Shown: positions 1 to 8,155 of the stretch, piece by piece
Layout of the letters: each line of letters opens with the position of its first letter
Numbering within the stretch: the stretch's first letter is position 1
From: an uncultured Sulfitobacter sp.
GTDB taxonomy: Bacteria; Pseudomonadota; Alphaproteobacteria; Rhodobacterales; Rhodobacteraceae
Assembly (NCBI GenBank): GCA_947492925.1
Contig: CANLOQ010000003.1
Span: forward strand, 62,001 to 126,000
DNA length: 64,000 nt
Direction of reading: 5' to 3'
Notes under the pieces: model-generated
What the model was told of the DNA's origin: nothing
What the model saw: only the letters and a program-made list of their open reading frames with translations
Databases searched by the model: none
Made by a program: the position numbers and the translations under genes

Positions 1-503
1 TTGGTCAGCCCGACGACGCCGTGCTTGGCCGTGACATAGGCCGATTTGAAAGGGGATGCGGTCAACCCGTGGGCAGAGGCCACATTGATCACCCTGCCCC
101 AACCGAACTGGCGCATCTTCGGCAGCGCGGCGGCCGTTGTGTGAAAAGCCGAGGACATGTTGATCGCGATGATTGCGTCCCACTTGTCCTGCGGAAATTC
201 CGGGATTGGTGCCACATGCTGAATCCCGGCGTTATTGACCAGAATATCGCAGCGGCCCGCTTGCGTGATCAGGTTGCGGCACTGCTCGCCCTTTGACATG
301 TCGGCCTGAATGTAGCGGGCGTTGACCCCGGTTTCATCTGCAATCTTCTGCGCCAGCGCGTGATCGTCCTCTGCGTCGGAGTAGGAGTTCAGCACGATAT
401 CGGCACCTGCACGGGCAAATTCCCACGCGATGCCCAGACCAATGCCTGAATTGGACCCGGTGATGACGGCCGTTTTGCCCGCGAGATCGATTTCATAAGC
501 CAT
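1..503 (-). CDS. bdhA: 3-hydroxybutyrate dehydrogenase (partial, C-terminus off the left edge)
   Basis: Short-chain dehydrogenase that interconverts 3-hydroxybutyrate and acetoacetate with NAD in the cytoplasm, the step that brings polyhydroxybutyrate breakdown products into central metabolism. About 167 residues are visible of roughly 260 expected. The Rossmann motif TGSNSGIG lies at residues 15-22, the NNAG motif follows, then the catalytic Ser in NVASAHG and the Tyr/Lys pair in YVTAKHG close to the edge. The ATG at 503 begins MAYEIDLAGK and has AAGGAA about 10 nt upstream. A promoter-like element and a strong terminator lie upstream on the same strand, so its transcription may be attenuated. 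The SDR call is certain; the substrate rests on overall resemblance to the BdhA family. Confidence 0.88.
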   Translation of the reverse strand, partial: MAYEIDLAGKTAVITGSNSGIGLGIAWEFARAGADIVLNSYSDAEDDHALAQKIADETGVNARYIQADMSKGEQCRNLITQAGRCDILVNNAGIQHVAPIPEFPQDKWDAIIAINMSSAFHTTAAALPKMRQFGWGRVINVASAHGLTASPFKSAYVTAKHGVVGLT

Positions 504-604
504 GCTGATGTTCCTTCAAATTGCTGCGCCTGCATCATGTAGTGCGGCACCGCCGAATGGAATGCACGAAATCGGTATCATTTGCGCCACGCCGCCCGTA
601 CGAC

Positions 605-683
605 CAAAAAAAAACGCCAGCACGAAGCTGGCGTTAAGTTATTGAGGCAGGTTTCATACAGGCAAGAAACCTATCGAGCAGTG
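605..683 (-). ncRNA. Candidate small RNA or attenuated leader of bdhA
   Basis: A transcript starting near 682 would be about 77 nt. It contains a 7-bp hairpin (AGGTTTC paired with GAAACCT, 10-nt loop) followed by a 9-bp intrinsic terminator with nine T residues. The arrangement promoter, hairpin, terminator, then bdhA about 100 nt further on fits either an independent sRNA or a transcription-attenuation leader. I see no known RNA family in it. The structure is seen directly; transcription is inferred. Confidence 0.45.
606..635 (-). terminator. Strong intrinsic terminator, minus strand
   Basis: Perfect 9-bp stem AACGCCAGC/GCTGGCGTT (arms 627-635 and 613-621) with a 5-nt loop, followed on the minus strand by an uninterrupted T-tract (614-606). 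It lies upstream of bdhA, and the next annotated gene to the right is on the plus strand, so it must end a short transcript made within 620-790. Confidence 0.8.
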
Positions 684-688
684 GCACC

Positions 689-717
689 TTTATAAGAGAT
701 CATCCGCCCGTCGCCAA
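689..717 (-). promoter_or_regulatory. Sigma70-type promoter for a leader or small RNA
   Basis: On the minus strand TTGGCG (717-712) and TATAAA (694-689) are separated by exactly 17 nt, a good match to a housekeeping promoter and rare in this GC-rich sequence. The predicted start near 682 lies only about 75 nt before a strong intrinsic terminator. No coding sequence fits between them. Confidence 0.5.
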
Positions 718-796
718 GAAGAAAGTTTGAACTGGACGCACAGCGCCATTAACCATAGGCCCAAGAAAACAAGGGCAGTGCGGGATTGTTTCGAAT

Positions 797-2635
797 ATGG
801 CCAAGAATATTTTCCAAAAACTGCGGGGCGTTGCAGCGGTTTCTTCACTGATTCTAATAACTGGGATGGCGCAGTCTGAACCCCGACACGGGCTATCTAT
901 GTACGGAGACCCGGGATTACCACCGGATTTTGTGTCTCTGCCCTATGCGAACCCCGATGCGCCCAAAGGTGGCGCGATCACGTTGGGTAACACCGGCGGG
1001 TTTGACAGTCTCAATCCGTTCGTGCGCAAAGGCACGGTGCCTTGGCAACTGCGTTTTTTCACACACGAAAGCCTGATGGGCCGGTCGTGGGATGAACCGT
1101 TCGCGCTTTACGGTCTTTTGGCCGAATCGGTAGAGGTTCCCGATTCTCGCGCTTGGGTTGAATTCACGCTGAGGAAAGAGGCGCGCTTTTCCGATGGTAC
1201 GCCTGTCACGGTCGACGATGTGATCTTTTCGTACACCCTTCTGGGTACGGAAGGACACCCCCGCTACCACGGCCTTTACCGTCAAATCGAGAAGATTGAG
1301 GCGACAGGACCGCGCAAGATCAGGTTTACCTTCAATACGGACAACCGTGAACTGGCGCTTTTGGCAGGCATGCGGCCGATCCTCAGCCGTGCCCAGTGGG
1401 AAGGCAAGGATTTCGCCAATGCGCCCCTGTCCGAAATTCCGCTTGGCACCGGCCCCTATAGGGTCAGCGATTATGATGCAGGCCGCCGTGTGGTGCTGAC
1501 GCGAAATCCGGATTACTGGGGTGCGGAAGTGCCGTTTCGGCGCGGCACACATAACTTTGATCAGATCACGCTGGACTTCTACGGCGATGCCAATGTTCTG
1601 TTTGAGGCGTTCAAAGCCGGTGAGATTTCCGCAGGCCGCGAATTTAATGCCGAATTATGGGCCACACAGTACAACTTTCCTGCGGTGCAGCGCGGCGAGG
1701 TTGTTAAATCAACTTTCCCGCACCGCAAACCTTCGGGCATGACCGGTTTTGTGATCAATACACGACGTGCGCCTTTTGATGATATCCGCGTGCGCGATGC
1801 GCTGATACATGCGTTCAATTTTGAGTATATCAACGAGACGCTTACAGGCGGTGCCCTGCCCCGCATCACATCGTATTTCTCAAACTCTGATCTGGCCATG
1901 CGGCCCGGCGCAGCAGCACCTGATGTGGCCAAGCTGCTAGAACCCTTTCAGGGTGATCTGCCGCCCGGCACCATTGAAGGGTATGCCCTGCCCGTCTCGG
2001 ACGGCTCTGCGCGTAACCGCAAAGGCATTCGCAAAGCAATGGCGCAGCTTGAGGCCGCCGGTTACTCTGCCACTGATGGCACAATGCACGGGCCCGACGG
2101 TACGCCGCTTAGCTTCAGCATCCTCGTGTCGAAAGGCAGTGCGCAGGATTTCTCCAACTCCGAGAAAGCGGCGGAGATCTACGTTCGTGCGCTTGAACGT
2201 CTGGGCATCGATGCCAAGGTTGAACTGGTGGACAGCGCACAGGTGGTCGAAAGACTGACCACATTTGATTTTGACATCACGACCTTTCGCCGCGCGCTGT
2301 CGCTCAGCCCGGGCACGGAACAGCGGTTTTACTGGGGGTCAGAGGCCGCAACGCAGGACGGGTCGCGCAATATGATGGGCGCGCAGAATCCGGCCATCGA
2401 CGCCATGATCGACACCATGCTCACTGCGCGTCGGGCCGAGGACTTTACAGCCGCCGTGCGCGCGCTGGACCGTGTGCTGACCGCCGGGCGCTATGTGATA
2501 CCGATCTGGCAGTTCAATGAAGGGTTGATCGCGCACCGGGCCACGATGAAATACCCTGACTACATTCCGCTTTATGGCGACGGGCCGAACTACATGCCGG
2601 AGGTTTGGTGGCATGAGGATGTGTCACAGAACTGA
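797..2635 (+). CDS. ABC transporter substrate-binding protein, family 5 (YejA-like)
   Basis: Extracellular solute-binding protein for oligopeptides or similar ligands, delivering substrate to an inner-membrane ABC importer. The 612-aa length suits family 5. Residues 1-27 form a signal peptide: a basic start, a hydrophobic stretch VSSLILITGM, then AQS before the mature EPRHGLSMYG. The early PDAPKGGAITLGN segment and the extended tyrosine-rich C-terminus resemble YejA proteins. No permease or ATPase genes lie next to it in the window, so it is an orphan here or its partners are elsewhere. Substrate unknown. The ATG at 797 is chosen because it precedes the signal peptide directly. Confidence 0.82.
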   Translation: MAKNIFQKLRGVAAVSSLILITGMAQSEPRHGLSMYGDPGLPPDFVSLPYANPDAPKGGAITLGNTGGFDSLNPFVRKGTVPWQLRFFTHESLMGRSWDEPFALYGLLAESVEVPDSRAWVEFTLRKEARFSDGTPVTVDDVIFSYTLLGTEGHPRYHGLYRQIEKIEATGPRKIRFTFNTDNRELALLAGMRPILSRAQWEGKDFANAPLSEIPLGTGPYRVSDYDAGRRVVLTRNPDYWGAEVPFRRGTHNFDQITLDFYGDANVLFEAFKAGEISAGREFNAELWATQYNFPAVQRGEVVKSTFPHRKPSGMTGFVINTRRAPFDDIRVRDALIHAFNFEYINETLTGGALPRITSYFSNSDLAMRPGAAAPDVAKLLEPFQGDLPPGTIEGYALPVSDGSARNRKGIRKAMAQLEAAGYSATDGTMHGPDGTPLSFSILVSKGSAQDFSNSEKAAEIYVRALERLGIDAKVELVDSAQVVERLTTFDFDITTFRRALSLSPGTEQRFYWGSEAATQDGSRNMMGAQNPAIDAMIDTMLTARRAEDFTAAVRALDRVLTAGRYVIPIWQFNEGLIAHRATMKYPDYIPLYGDGPNYMPEVWWHEDVSQN

Positions 2636-2660
2636 AATCATCCGTCATTAGGAACGATGT

Positions 2661-2680
2661 GGACGGACAGTATTCCGTCC
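2661..2680. repeat. Perfect 7-bp inverted repeat between the binding protein and arsC
   Basis: GGACGGA (2661-2667) and TCCGTCC (2674-2680) around a 6-nt loop, about 30 nt upstream of the arsC start. There is no T-tract, so it is not a typical terminator. It could be an operator or a messenger hairpin. Confidence 0.4.
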
Positions 2681-2712
2681 CAACGCCAGTGGCACAACAT
2701 GGACAAGAACCT

Positions 2713-3189
2713 ATGAACATCCTCGTTTTATGCACCGGTAATTCCGCCCGGTCGATTTTGCTCGAAGCGATCCTGAACGAGAATGGCAGCAATCGTATCA
2801 CCGCACTTTCCGCCGGGAGCCAGCCTGCCGGGCAGGTCAATCCACATGCGTTGCACCTGCTGAAATCACGTGGCTACGCGACTGACCATTTCAGGTCCAA
2901 AAGCTGGGACGAGTTTGCCGGACCGGATGCGCCACGGATGGATGCAGTAATCACCGTTTGCGGATCAGCCGCATCCGAAACCTGTCCAATATGGCCCGGC
3001 GCGCCGGTCAAAGCGCATTGGGGGGTAGAAGACCCGGCAGCAGTATCGCCGGAGGAAGCACCGTTAGCTTTCGAGACTGCCTTTGCGATCCTTAAGCGCC
3101 GGGCGGAGGCGTTCCTTGCCGCTCCGGTCGAGGCGATGAACGATGCCGACCTGCGAAAGCACCTGAATGAATGCGCCAACGTGAATTAG
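2713..3189 (+). CDS. arsC: Arsenate reductase, thioredoxin-coupled type (LMW phosphatase fold)
   Basis: Reduces arsenate to arsenite in the cytoplasm by a cysteine relay recycled by thioredoxin. The 158-aa protein starts MNILVLCTGNSARS, giving the phosphatase-type P-loop C7-X5-R13. The further cysteines C83 and C91 (CGSAASETC) match the redox pair of this family. An in-frame start at 2659 exists, but the family begins right before the P-loop, so ATG 2713 is preferred. No arsR, arsB or acr3 gene is adjacent in the window, so arsenic specificity is by family only. Low-molecular-weight tyrosine phosphatase is the alternative, but the extra cysteines favour ArsC. Confidence 0.82.
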   Translation: MNILVLCTGNSARSILLEAILNENGSNRITALSAGSQPAGQVNPHALHLLKSRGYATDHFRSKSWDEFAGPDAPRMDAVITVCGSAASETCPIWPGAPVKAHWGVEDPAAVSPEEAPLAFETAFAILKRRAEAFLAAPVEAMNDADLRKHLNECANVN

Positions 3190-3202
3190 GCGGAGCCGTG
3201 TA

Positions 3203-3220
3203 GCGTGTTCAAAAGCACGC
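3203..3220. other. Hairpin between convergent genes
   Basis: GCGTGTT/AGCACGC around a CAAA loop (one G-T pair), followed by a second small hairpin (GTGGA/TCCAC, about 3223-3239). Both sit between the convergent arsC and XRE-cupin genes. Without a T-tract, terminator function is only possible. Confidence 0.3.
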
Positions 3221-3258
3221 AAGTGGAGCAGATTTCCACAACCTGACCTGGGCACCAG

Positions 3259-3882
3259 TTAAACCAGCGATGTGACCCAGAGAATGGTTGCATCTTCTGC
3301 ACTGGTCGAGATCACGTTATGGCCCATCGTCGCGTCATAATAAGCGCTGTCGCCCCGGCGCAGTTCAACGGGTTCGTAGAATTCGGTATAGAGCTGCACC
3401 ACGCCCGTGAGCACATAGAGAAACTCTTCGCCGTCGTGGCGGACCCACCCGTCGAATTCATCCATGCTGCGCGCCCTGATCCGCGCGCGGTAGGGCAGCA
3501 TCTGTTTCTTGCGCAGCGTGTCGGCCAGCAACTGATGCTCGTAGGTGGTGGTGGCCTTGGCGGTGCCCTCGCCCGACTTGGTGACGGCCATGCGCCCGTT
3601 GATCTTTTCCGCCGCAGGCGGCGTAAAGAGCTGCGGTACTGAAATCTCCAGCCCAACGGCCAGCTTTTTCAATGCGTCATAGGTGGGCGACATCTGCCCA
3701 TTCTCGATCTTGCTAAGAGTAGACCGCGCAAGCCCCGCCTGCTGTGCCGCCTGCTCCAGCGTCCAATTGCGACCCTTGCGCAACTCGCGCACGCGCGCAC
3801 CCAAATCGACGGGGGGCGCGGTATCTGCTTCGCCACTTTCGCGGGCGATCTGGATCAAGTTTCGGGCGGCTTTTTCGGTCAT
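3259..3882 (-). CDS. XRE-family transcriptional regulator with C-terminal cupin domain
   Basis: DNA-binding regulator of 207 aa. An XRE helix-turn-helix occupies about residues 27-80 (VRELRKGRNWTLEQAA, then LARSTLSKIENGQMSP). A cupin fold follows at about 125-205, with HDGEEFLYVLTG and ELRRGDSAYYDA strands typical of a ligand-sensing pocket. The ATG at 3882 is 64 nt from the divergent acyl-CoA synthetase gene, so that gene and the regulator itself are the obvious targets. Ligand unknown. Confidence 0.85.
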   Translation of the reverse strand: MTEKAARNLIQIARESGEADTAPPVDLGARVRELRKGRNWTLEQAAQQAGLARSTLSKIENGQMSPTYDALKKLAVGLEISVPQLFTPPAAEKINGRMAVTKSGEGTAKATTTYEHQLLADTLRKKQMLPYRARIRARSMDEFDGWVRHDGEEFLYVLTGVVQLYTEFYEPVELRRGDSAYYDATMGHNVISTSAEDATILWVTSLV

Positions 3883-3946
3883 GCCCCGCTATAGCCGCCG
3901 CGTGCGTCCCTTGCAACGCGGCGCTGGCTGGGCTAGCGCCTGCCCT

Positions 3947-5446
3947 ATGACGCACCCCTTGCCAATTCCGAAATCGTTCAACCTTGCCGCCTACGTCCTG
4001 CGCGCGGGAGAGATCACGCCGGATAAGACCGCGCTGTCGCTGCTGCTGGAAGACCACTGCGAAGATATGACTTTTGCCGCATTGACCAGTGCCGTGCGCG
4101 GCACCGCCAGTGGACTGCTGGACCTTGGGTTGATCCCCGGTGACATCGTGCTGATGCGGCTGGGAAACACGCCCGATTTTCCAATTGCCTATCTGGGCGC
4201 GATTGCCGCTGGTCTGGTGCCAGTACCGACCGCCGCCGCCCTGACACAGGCGGAGGTCGCTGGCTTGTTGCCGACGCTGAAGCCAAAGGCGATCTTGCAT
4301 GATCCGCAGGTGCCCTGCCCCGAGACCGAAGGCATCGTCACACTGGATGATTTGCGCGCCATGCGTGCCTTGCCACCGGTCGATTACCATATGGGTGATC
4401 CGGACCGGCTGGGCTACATCATCTACACGTCCGGCACGTCAGGTCGTGCGACCGGTGTCATGCACGCTCATCGCGCCATTTTGGGTCGCGCGATGATGTT
4501 TGATGGCTGGTACGGTCTGGGCGCACAGGACCGTGTGCTTCATGCGGGGGCATTTAACTGGACCTACACGCTGGGAACGGGCCTTATGGATCCCTGGACG
4601 ATGGGGGCGACCGCCCTGATCCCCGCCCCGGGGACGGATGCTGGTGCGTTGCCGCGCCTGATCGCTGATCACAAGGCGACGATTTTTGCTGCCGCGCCCG
4701 GTGTTTACCGCCAGTTGCTGCGCGACCAGCCCCCGCTTTATTTGCCCGATCTGCGCCACGGGTTAAGCGCGGGGGAAAAGATGACTGCCGCCGTAAAAAC
4801 GCAGTGGGAAGAAATCACCAACACCCCGGTTTTCGAAGCATTCGGCATGTCAGAATGTTCTACGTTTATCTCCGGGTCTCCGACGACGCCAGCGCGGGAC
4901 GGTGCCATCGGCACCGCGCAACCGGGCCGCAAGGTCGCAATTCTTGGCCCTAAGGGACCGGCACGTACCGACACGCCCGGCACCATCGCCATACATCGTG
5001 ATGATCCGGGACTGATGCTGGGCTACCTGGACGACGCGGCGCTGACCAAATCAAAGTTCCGAGATGACTGGTTTCTTACCGGTGATCAGGGCACGATGGA
5101 TGCAGATGGGCATATCACCTATCTGGGCCGTACAGACGATATGATGAATGCTGGCGGCTTCCGCGTTTCACCGCTGGAGGTTGAGGAAAAGCTGTTGGGC
5201 GCACCAGGGGTAACTGGCGTTGGCGTGACCGAGATTGAGGTCAAGAAAGGCACCACTGTCATCGCGGCTTTCTACACTGCATCGGCACCGATCAAGGAAT
5301 ATACCCTGACGGATTATGCCAGCGAGATGCTGGCCCGTTACAAGCAACCTCGCCTCTACCTGCATGTGGAGGCGCTGCCCACCAGCAGCAACGGAAAACT
5401 GCAACGCAGTCGCCTGCGCGACATCTTTGAGGCACAAAAGAAATGA
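3947..5446 (+). CDS. AMP-dependent acyl-CoA synthetase/ligase
   Basis: Activates a carboxylic acid to its acyl-CoA through an acyl-adenylate. The 499-aa protein carries the adenylation P-loop YIIYTSGTSGRATG at residues 158-171, the FGMSE motif, the hinge region DDWFLTGDQG and the C-terminal catalytic Lys in PTSSNGKLQRSRL. The ATG at 3947 begins MTHPLPIPKS; a longer in-frame extension upstream would run across the divergent promoter and is not used. Its stop overlaps the next start (ATGA at 5443), so the two are probably cotranscribed. It resembles the benzoate- and acetate-CoA ligase branch, but the acid cannot be told from sequence. The adjacent XRE-cupin gene is a likely controller. Confidence 0.85.
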   Translation: MTHPLPIPKSFNLAAYVLRAGEITPDKTALSLLLEDHCEDMTFAALTSAVRGTASGLLDLGLIPGDIVLMRLGNTPDFPIAYLGAIAAGLVPVPTAAALTQAEVAGLLPTLKPKAILHDPQVPCPETEGIVTLDDLRAMRALPPVDYHMGDPDRLGYIIYTSGTSGRATGVMHAHRAILGRAMMFDGWYGLGAQDRVLHAGAFNWTYTLGTGLMDPWTMGATALIPAPGTDAGALPRLIADHKATIFAAAPGVYRQLLRDQPPLYLPDLRHGLSAGEKMTAAVKTQWEEITNTPVFEAFGMSECSTFISGSPTTPARDGAIGTAQPGRKVAILGPKGPARTDTPGTIAIHRDDPGLMLGYLDDAALTKSKFRDDWFLTGDQGTMDADGHITYLGRTDDMMNAGGFRVSPLEVEEKLLGAPGVTGVGVTEIEVKKGTTVIAAFYTASAPIKEYTLTDYASEMLARYKQPRLYLHVEALPTSSNGKLQRSRLRDIFEAQKK

Positions 5447-6084
5447 CCAATACCATCAAGCTTGACATCATGTCGGACCCGATTTGCCCGTGGTGCTATA
5501 TCGGCAAGGCCCATCTGGATGCGGCCCTGGCCAATCATCCTGACCATCCGTTTGTGATTGAATGGCATCCCTTCCAGTTGAACCCTGAAATGCCCTCAGA
5601 GGGTATGGACAGACGCGCTTATCTGGAAGGCAAGTTTGGCGGCAAGGAAGGCGCCGTGCGCGCTTATGCACCCGTGGTCGAACACGCCGAAAAGGCCGGG
5701 CTCACCATCAATTTCGAAGCGATGCAGCGCACCCCCAACACGCTGAACGCCCATCGCCTGATCCATTGGGCGGGCATCGAAGGCCGCCAGACCGCTGCGG
5801 TTGCAGCCCTCTTCAAAGCCTATTTCGTAGACGCCCGTGACATCGGCGATGCCGAGGTGCTGGCGGATGTGGCAGACAGCGTAGAAATGGACGCCGCCGT
5901 CGTCATCCGCCTGCTGAAAACAGACGAGGATCTGGCTGATATTCGTGCACGGGATGCGCACAGCCGTCAGATGGGCGTGAATTCAGTGCCGACTTTCATC
6001 GTGGGCGGACAACATGCCGTGCCTGGCGCGCAGCCGCCCGAGCTTTGGGCCAAGGTGATTTCCGAACTAAGAACTGGGGGATAG
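5443..6084 (+). CDS. DsbA-family oxidoreductase (FrnE-like)
   Basis: Thioredoxin-fold protein of 213 aa with the active site CPWC at residues 15-18 (SDPICPWCYIG) and the FrnE-type signature NSVPTFIVGG near the C-terminus that holds the cis-proline. There is no signal peptide, so it is cytoplasmic, unlike classical DsbA. Relatives are annotated as FrnE or 2-hydroxychromene-2-carboxylate isomerase. The start overlaps the stop of the acyl-CoA synthetase by 4 nt, suggesting a shared transcript. The disulfide substrate is unknown. Confidence 0.85.
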   Translation: MTNTIKLDIMSDPICPWCYIGKAHLDAALANHPDHPFVIEWHPFQLNPEMPSEGMDRRAYLEGKFGGKEGAVRAYAPVVEHAEKAGLTINFEAMQRTPNTLNAHRLIHWAGIEGRQTAAVAALFKAYFVDARDIGDAEVLADVADSVEMDAAVVIRLLKTDEDLADIRARDAHSRQMGVNSVPTFIVGGQHAVPGAQPPELWAKVISELRTGG

Positions 6085-6223
6085 CCGCCTTCTTTTCGGA
6101 CTATGGCAATCAGGCCACAGGCCATACGCCTTGGACAACAAGCGCTTTACCTTGCGGCACTGGCTGCCCTACGATTCCGCATAACAGGAGGCAAAAGACC
6201 TCCGGGGCAAACAGAGCGGGCAG

Positions 6224-6415
6224 ATGACAACATCACAAGACACACCGGACGCGGTGACAAAAATACGTGTGACCCAGATCGTATGCGATTTGCAGGCGGG
6301 GCCACTGCGCTGTGTGGCAGAGCTGGCTTATGGCAAAAGTTCAACACAGCCCAAGGCCATCTGGCGCAATGAGATTGGGGGCGCGGTCTTTACCCCACAG
6401 CGGGCCATCACGTGA
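6224..6415 (+). CDS. Small hypothetical protein (63 aa)
   Basis: I do not recognise this product. The reading frame starts MTTSQDTPDAVTKIRV and ends with its TGA overlapping the GTG of the next gene (GTGA at 6412-6415), an arrangement usual for translationally coupled genes. No good ribosome site precedes the ATG; an AGGAGG lies too far upstream, inside a small GGAGG/CCTCC hairpin near 6188-6204. If it is not real, 6085-6411 is a 327-bp gap without another gene. Confidence 0.4.
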   Translation: MTTSQDTPDAVTKIRVTQIVCDLQAGPLRCVAELAYGKSSTQPKAIWRNEIGGAVFTPQRAIT

Positions 6416-6825
6416 GCCTGTCGCCGCGCGTGGTGCTGACCTACGGCCGATTTGACCTTTTTCATCAGGATCACATCCGGTTTCTGCGCCGTGCTGCAGC
6501 ACTTGGCAATGAGCTGATTGTGGGCTGCACCACCGATGCACAGGCATCCGCGCGCGGCTTGCCCTGCAGGATGTCCTTCCAAGAACGCCGCGCATTGCTG
6601 GAAAGCTGCCGGTTTGTGGCGCGGGTTATCCCTGAGACCCACGCGGCGCAGAAAAGAACAGACATCGTGAACTACAACGTCTGCGCGTTGATCATGGGTA
6701 CCGATCAGGCGGGCCGCTTTGACGCGCTGCAGGATATTGCGCAGGTTCTGTACTTGCCGCGTGGCGGGGCTGCGGCGCCGGTGGACCGGGTTGTACAACA
6801 GCCCGCGCAGCTTGCCGCTGGCTGA
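6412..6825 (+). CDS. Cytidylyltransferase-like protein with degenerate motifs
   Basis: Nucleotidyltransferase of the TagD / glycerol-3-phosphate cytidylyltransferase fold, 137 aa. It keeps the family opening TYGRFDLFHQDHIRFL and the later MGTDQAGRFD segment. Two signature elements are altered: HxGH reads HQDH (Gly to Asp), and the C-terminal RTEGISTT-type motif reads RGGAAAPV. It may have lost or changed catalysis. The GTG start overlaps the upstream 63-aa frame by 4 nt. No teichoic-acid or capsule genes are nearby to suggest a substrate. Confidence 0.7.
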   Translation: MSLSPRVVLTYGRFDLFHQDHIRFLRRAAALGNELIVGCTTDAQASARGLPCRMSFQERRALLESCRFVARVIPETHAAQKRTDIVNYNVCALIMGTDQAGRFDALQDIAQVLYLPRGGAAAPVDRVVQQPAQLAAG

Positions 6826-6934
6826 CAATCACGCGATGGTTGATCAATCATCCATTGTGACCGGCTCAACCATCGGTTAGCTCTGACGCAGAAGCGCGTC
6901 ACATTGCGATGATGCCCCGCGATGGAGCTTACAC

Positions 6935-8155
6935 GTGTCATCCCCTGCCTTCCCGATGAGCCGGCTTGAGTTTGTCTGTCTCATTGCGATGATGTTCGCT
7001 ACCATCGCGTTTTCCATCGACGCCATGCTGCCCGCTCTACCCGAAATTGCGGGCGAATTGTCACCGGAGCTGGCACACCGTGCCCCCCTGATCCTGACCG
7101 CTTTTGTATTGGGCATGGGAATTGGTACGTTTGTCGCGGGTCCGCTGTCGGATGCCTTCGGGCGCAGGCGCATCATTTTTATCGGTGCCGCACTCTACTG
7201 TGCAGCTGCCTTTGTCGCGTGGTCCAGCGCGTCGCTTGAGGTAATGCTGATCGCGCGCATCGTTCAGGGGCTTGGGGCGTCGGGTCCGCGCATTGTGTCT
7301 GTGGCCATTGTGCGTGATCTTTATGCCGGACGCGAGATGGCGCGGATCGTCTCGATTGTGATGCTGATCTTCACGCTGATCCCCGCCATCGCCCCTCTTT
7401 TGGGTTCATTCATCATCGCCGGATTTGGCTGGCGCGGTATTTTTCTGGCGTTCATCCTTTTTTCGCTCCTGTCGATCCTGTGGATGGGCGCGCGCCTGCC
7501 CGAGACACTTGCCCCCGAAAACCGTCGGCCCCTGCGCCTATCTCTGATCTGGGCAGCCCTGACCGAGATTTTCACACATCGAACTGTGCGCCTGTCAATC
7601 CTTGTGCAATCGCTGGCAATGGCGATGCTCTTCAGCATGCTGATGTTGGTTCAGCCTGTGTACTACGAGGTCTACGACCGCGCCGAGAGCTTTCCATACT
7701 GGTTCGGGGTCGTGGCGCTTATGGCGGGAACGGCCAGCATTGTGAACGCGCTTTTGGTGGTGCGCTACGGGATGCGGCGGCTGGTGACGATCACCCTTGG
7801 CCTGCAGATTATCCTGTCCTGCCTGATGTTGGTGTTCGGGCTCGGTGCCCTGCCCGAGCCGTTTGGTTTTGCTGCTTTTGTGGTGTTCCAGACCTGTCTT
7901 TTCTTTCAGGCTGGCCTCACGTTGGGGAACCTGAACGCCATCGCGATGGAACCGATGGGCCATATCGCCGGAATGGCGGCATCGGTTGTCAGTGCCGTGT
8001 CCACAGTGCTGGCCGCCGCCCTTGCCTCACCCGTGGGGCTTTTGTTCAACGGGACGATCACACCGCTGCTGCTTGCGATCCTGACAATGGCTGCTGCCGG
8101 TTTTCTGATGATGCTCTATATGGGCCGGATTGAACGGCAAATGACCGAAGGCTAG
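6935..8155 (+). CDS. MFS multidrug efflux transporter (Bcr/CflA type)
   Basis: Inner-membrane proton antiporter of about 406 aa with 12 predicted membrane segments. The Bcr/CflA features are the early FSIDAMLPALPEIAGEL helix and the motif GPLSDAFGRRRIIFIG between helices 2 and 3. The GTG at 6935 has GGAG 8 nt upstream; an in-frame ATG at 6956 is the alternative. Its TAG stop shares the palindrome CTAG (8152-8155) with the stop of the convergent mfd gene. Exported compound unknown. Confidence 0.87.
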   Translation: MSSPAFPMSRLEFVCLIAMMFATIAFSIDAMLPALPEIAGELSPELAHRAPLILTAFVLGMGIGTFVAGPLSDAFGRRRIIFIGAALYCAAAFVAWSSASLEVMLIARIVQGLGASGPRIVSVAIVRDLYAGREMARIVSIVMLIFTLIPAIAPLLGSFIIAGFGWRGIFLAFILFSLLSILWMGARLPETLAPENRRPLRLSLIWAALTEIFTHRTVRLSILVQSLAMAMLFSMLMLVQPVYYEVYDRAESFPYWFGVVALMAGTASIVNALLVVRYGMRRLVTITLGLQIILSCLMLVFGLGALPEPFGFAAFVVFQTCLFFQAGLTLGNLNAIAMEPMGHIAGMAASVVSAVSTVLAAALASPVGLLFNGTITPLLLAILTMAAAGFLMMLYMGRIERQMTEG

